Below, in pieces: positions 61,451 to 64,000 of a stretch of 64,000 nucleotides of DNA. The position numbers were made by a program, and so were the translations under genes. The notes under the pieces are model-generated. The model saw only the letters and a list, made by a program, of their open reading frames with translations. It did not search any database and was not told the DNA's origin. The stretch is from Promicromonospora panici. GTDB taxonomy: Bacteria > Actinomycetota > Actinomycetes > Actinomycetales > Cellulomonadaceae. Position 1 is the first letter of the stretch, and each line of letters starts with the position of its first letter. The DNA lies in assembly GCF_900608595.1 (NCBI RefSeq), contig NZ_UWYY01000002.1:62001-126000 (forward strand), given 5' to 3'.

Positions 61451-61795
61451 GCTGTCCTTCGACCTTCCGTCCGGGATCCGACGGCGGGCCCGTTGCCCGC
61501 CCCCGTGCCGCAATGCTTTCCCGTCTTGCTCACGACACGGCGGACGTGGCCTTGGTACGTCACTGCAACGAGCGCCAGTGTGGCACGTACCACTCAGATG
61601 TGCCACGGAACAGGCACATTTCTGCCGCAGATATGACACACCGGGCCGGGGATGTCCGGTCCGGGCGGGTCCGCGCAGGTCACGGTGTGCGCCTCAGCTT
61701 CCGGCTCGGGCCGCCGCTGTGCGGCCCAGGCCCGCGGAAAAGCCCGCGGCGCGCGCCCCGTGACCAGGACGCGCGCCGCATGAGACAGGCCTGAG
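61451..61795. other. 345-bp gap between cspA and the PAC2 gene
   Basis: No gene is supported. It holds the cspA leader, with the inverted repeat GTGGCAC / GTGCCAC (61580-61606, 13-nt spacer), an AT-richer pocket around 61617-61640 (a possible cspA promoter), and the PAC2 terminator at 61746-61779. Confidence 0.6.
61746..61779 (-). terminator. hairpin terminator of the PAC2 gene
   Basis: GCGGCGCGCG pairs with CGCGCGCCGC (10 bp), about 17 bp behind the stop at 61796. Confidence 0.65.
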
Positions 61796-62725
61796 TCAGT
61801 CGCCGTTCTGCTGAGCGAGGAACCGCTCGAACTCCGCGCCCAGCTCGTCCGCGCTGGGGATCGGCGTGGTGTCGGCGAGCAGGCTCGGCCGGCCGATGGA
61901 CCGTGCGAAGGCGTCGTACTGCTCCTCCAGCGCCTTCACGACGGCGGCGATCTCGGCCGACTCGGCGACCTGCTTCTCCACCTCGATCTTCGCGTCGGTG
62001 GCGGCCTCCTCCAGCGCCGGGACCGCCAGGTCGAGACCCGTCGCCCGCTCGGTGTGGTTCAGCGCCACCACCGTCGCCGGCGGGTACTGCGACTGCGAGA
62101 GGTAGTGCGGCACGTGGACGGTGAAGCCCAGCGCGTCGTGCCCCGCCTCGCCCAGCCGGTACTCGAACAGCGCGGCCAGCGAGCCCGGCACCTTCACGCT
62201 GCCGAACCAGGACGTGTAGTCGTCGACCAGGCCGGGCCGCGTGGCGTGCGCCGTCAGGGACAGCGGGCGGGTGTGCGGCAGCCCCATCGGGATGCCCTGG
62301 ATGCCCACCACGAGGCTGACGCCGAACCGTTCGACCAGCTGGATGAGCCCGGCCACGACGCGCTCCCACTGCAGGTCCGGCTCCGCGCCGTGCAGCAGCA
62401 GGAAGCCGGTGCCCTCGGCGTCCGTCAGGTGGTCGATCGCCAGGTAGGGCGCCTGGTAGTCCGCCCAGCGGTCCGAGTCGAAGATCATGGTCGCTCGCTT
62501 GGAGCGGTAGTCGAGCAGCTGGTCGACGTCGAACGTCACCAGGCGCTCGACCCGGAACTCGTCGATGAGGTGCTCGACGGCGATGTCGCCGGCGCTGCCC
62601 GCGTCCACGAATCCGCGGACGGCGTGCAGCAGGACGGGCCCGTCGGTGCTGCCGGGCACGCTGCGACCCAGCGTGCGCCCGACCGCTGCCTCGTCGACGT
62701 CGTAGATGCCCTGGGGGTCAAGCAC
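61796..62725 (-). CDS. PAC2-family protein
   Basis: About 309-aa member of the PAC2 family (proteasome-assembly-chaperone-like fold) common in actinobacteria. PVLLHAVRGFVDAGSAGDIAVEHLIDEF is the family start; FLLLHGAEPDLQWERVVAGLIQLVERFGVSLVVGIQGIPMGLPHTRP and HVPHYLSQSQYPPATVVALNHTERATGLDL follow. GTG 62725 is preferred (GGGAG 6 nt upstream) over the GTG at 62761. Its real function in bacteria is unknown; a link with the actinobacterial proteasome/Pup system is speculation. Confidence 0.9.
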   Translation of the reverse strand: MLDPQGIYDVDEAAVGRTLGRSVPGSTDGPVLLHAVRGFVDAGSAGDIAVEHLIDEFRVERLVTFDVDQLLDYRSKRATMIFDSDRWADYQAPYLAIDHLTDAEGTGFLLLHGAEPDLQWERVVAGLIQLVERFGVSLVVGIQGIPMGLPHTRPLSLTAHATRPGLVDDYTSWFGSVKVPGSLAALFEYRLGEAGHDALGFTVHVPHYLSQSQYPPATVVALNHTERATGLDLAVPALEEAATDAKIEVEKQVAESAEIAAVVKALEEQYDAFARSIGRPSLLADTTPIPSADELGAEFERFLAQQNGD

Positions 62726-62858
62726 GTGCGCTCCCTCGCTCGTCGGAGTGTTCCCGATCACCCGGCACTACCGAGTGTCTGCTCAGGTCCAACGCCATGA
62801 CGGCCAGGAGTCTTCCCGTTACGCCCTCAGCGTCGCGGGAACTCTACCGACCCGGCTC

Positions 62859-63296
62859 CTACCGGCCGGGCAGCCGGACCACGGAGACGAAGAAGTCGTC
62901 GATCTGCCGCACCACGTCGATGAAGCGGTCGAAGTCCACGGGCTTGGTCACGTAGGCGTTCGCGTGCAGCGAGTAGGAGCCCACGACGTCCTCCTGGGCG
63001 TCCGACGTGGTGAGCACCACCACCGGGATGTGCCGCAGCATGGGGTCGCCCTTCGCGACGGCGAGCACCTCCATGCCGTCCATCTTGGGCAGGTTGAGAT
63101 CCAGCAGCACCAGGTCCGGTGTCGGTGCCTTCGCGTACTGCCCCTGCTTGCGCAAGAACTCCAGCGCGCTGACGCCGTCGCCGACGACCGACACGTTGTT
63201 GGGAACGCGGTGATCCTCGAACGCCTCCCGGGTCATCAGGACGTCGCCCGGGTCGTCCTCCACCAGGAGGATCTCCATCACGTTATGACCGCTCAC
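62859..63296 (-). CDS. single-domain response regulator (Rcp1-like)
   Basis: 145-aa receiver domain without output domain. LLVEDDPGDVLMTREAFEDH carries the acidic pair, LLDLNLPKMDG the phosphorylated Asp, and VVLTTSDAQEDV and AYVTKPVD the conserved Thr/Ser and Lys. The sequence type (VEDDPGD, NLPKMDG) is that of Rcp1-like partners of phytochrome-type kinases. The frame begins at GTG 63296, with ATG 63278 as alternative. It lies 76 bp behind the histidine kinase gene and is its likely partner. Confidence 0.94.
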   Translation of the reverse strand: MSGHNVMEILLVEDDPGDVLMTREAFEDHRVPNNVSVVGDGVSALEFLRKQGQYAKAPTPDLVLLDLNLPKMDGMEVLAVAKGDPMLRHIPVVVLTTSDAQEDVVGSYSLHANAYVTKPVDFDRFIDVVRQIDDFFVSVVRLPGR

Positions 63297-63372
63297 GCCC
63301 GTACCTGTCCGCTGGATTCCGCAGCGGCGGACCCCTTCGTCGCGATCCGCCGTCGGCCCTGGTCAGGCCGCC

Positions 63373-64000
63373 TCATCCGAGCGTAGTCGACTGCGCCCGT
63401 TCGGTCGAAAGGCGCCCCCCGGCCGGCTGCCCCTGGCGCCGGGCCAGCGTGAACCGCACGATGGTGCCGCCCCCGGCCGCCGGCTCGATCCAGATCCGGC
63501 CCTTGTGGTACTCCACTATGCGTTTGACCAGCGACAGGCCGATGCCGGTGCCCGCGTACTGCTCACGCGAGTGCAGCCGCTGGAAGATGACGAAGACCCG
63601 CTCCGCGTACTGGGCGTCGATGCCGATGCCGTTGTCCACGACCGAGATCTCCCAGTGCGCGCGCATGCTCCGCACCTCGATGCGCACCATGGGCGGCCGT
63701 TCGGGGTGGCGGAACTTCAGCGAGTTGCCCACCAGGTTCACGAAGAGCTGCTGCAGCAGCGCACGCTCACCGTGCACGACCGGCATCGGGTCGTGCACGA
63801 TCTCGGCGCCCGTCTCGCGCACCCGTTCGGACAGCTCCGAGAGCGCGGCCGTCAGCACGCCCTCGAGGTCGACGTCCTCGCGCGCCACGCCGGTCCGACC
63901 CACCCGGGAGAAGCTCAGCAGGTCCTGGATGAGCCGCTGCATGCGTTTGGCGCCGTCGACGGCGAACTCGATGTACTGGTCGGCGCGATCGTCGAGGGAT
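63373..64000 (-). CDS. sensor histidine kinase, C-terminal part (N-terminus beyond window)
   Basis: At least 209 residues of a histidine kinase are visible. The in-frame sequence [35 protein letters not shown] is the end of a HisKA dimerisation domain; the ATPase domain has the N box [19 protein letters not shown]1 DNGIGID, F box FVIFQRLHS and G2 [21 protein letters not shown]. The type ([16 protein letters not shown]) is that of phytochrome-like or PAS-sensor kinases. The phosphorylatable His and the sensor lie outside the window. Paired with the response regulator behind it. Confidence 0.92.
   Translation of the reverse strand, partial: SLDDRADQYIEFAVDGAKRMQRLIQDLLSFSRVGRTGVAREDVDLEGVLTAALSELSERVRETGAEIVHDPMPVVHGERALLQQLFVNLVGNSLKFRHPERPPMVRIEVRSMRAHWEISVVDNGIGIDAQYAERVFVIFQRLHSREQYAGTGIGLSLVKRIVEYHKGRIWIEPAAGGGTIVRFTLARRQGQPAGGRLSTERAQSTTLG

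Overview
This window is chromosomal DNA of a high-GC Gram-positive actinobacterium, most likely Micrococcales near Promicromonosporaceae/Cellulomonadaceae (inference). The grounds are the very GC-rich coding sequence, a mraZ-rsmH-ftsL-ftsI / murE-murF-mraY-murD-ftsW-murG-murC-ftsQ-ftsZ / pgeF-sepF-yggT-divIVA division block, secreted enzymes with CBM5/12-type chitin-binding modules, F420/PPOX-type and DUF3040 proteins, many leaderless transcripts with TANNNT -10 boxes, and a MurE whose specificity motif reads DDPH rather than the meso-DAP signature DNPR, which suggests L-lysine peptidoglycan.

Layout. 0-10 kb: the 3-prime-truncated end of a recQ-like helicase, a SAM methyltransferase, a TetR/GT1 glycosyltransferase pair, an XRE(MmyB-type) regulator divergent from an aldo/keto reductase, a 56-aa orphan, a secreted GH18 chitinase, a PPOX protein, an S4-domain protein and hisD. 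10-21 kb: a cupin, a giant secreted subtilase (S8) with a nidogen-like segment and two terminal CBM5/12 modules, a NUDIX hydrolase translationally coupled to dnaE, then rluD-lspA. 21-25.6 kb: a secreted two-repeat Cys protein, a DksA-like protein without its zinc cysteines, divIVA, yggT, sepF and pgeF. 25.6-38 kb: ftsZ up to murE, all on the minus strand with mostly 1-4 nt overlaps.

38-48 kb is an accessory block sitting exactly where ftsI and murE are normally adjacent: a two-gene toxin/antitoxin-like operon, a small orphan, a complete oligopeptide/oligosaccharide-type ABC importer (two ATPases, two permeases, lipoprotein), a cytoplasmic GH3 beta-glycosidase and a divergent TetR regulator with a perfect palindromic operator. 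The importer brings in an oligosaccharide, the GH3 enzyme cleaves it, and TetR probably controls both. 48-52.5 kb: the first half of the dcw cluster with a textbook MraZ box. 52.8-57.5 kb: MoxR ATPase - DUF58 - transglutaminase operon. 57.6-64 kb: a DUF3040 membrane protein, SOS-linked HEPN protein and DNA polymerase IV behind a LexA box, a spermidine-synthase-like protein, cold shock protein, a PAC2 protein, a single-domain response regulator and the C-terminal part of a histidine kinase that runs off the window.

No tRNA, rRNA, CRISPR array, transposase or integrase was seen. The most unusual structural signal is a dispersed family of about 60-bp palindromes: two copies lie between convergent genes and a third lies in frame inside the GH3 gene. 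A second, 16-bp-unit inverted/tandem repeat lies at 61.1 kb.
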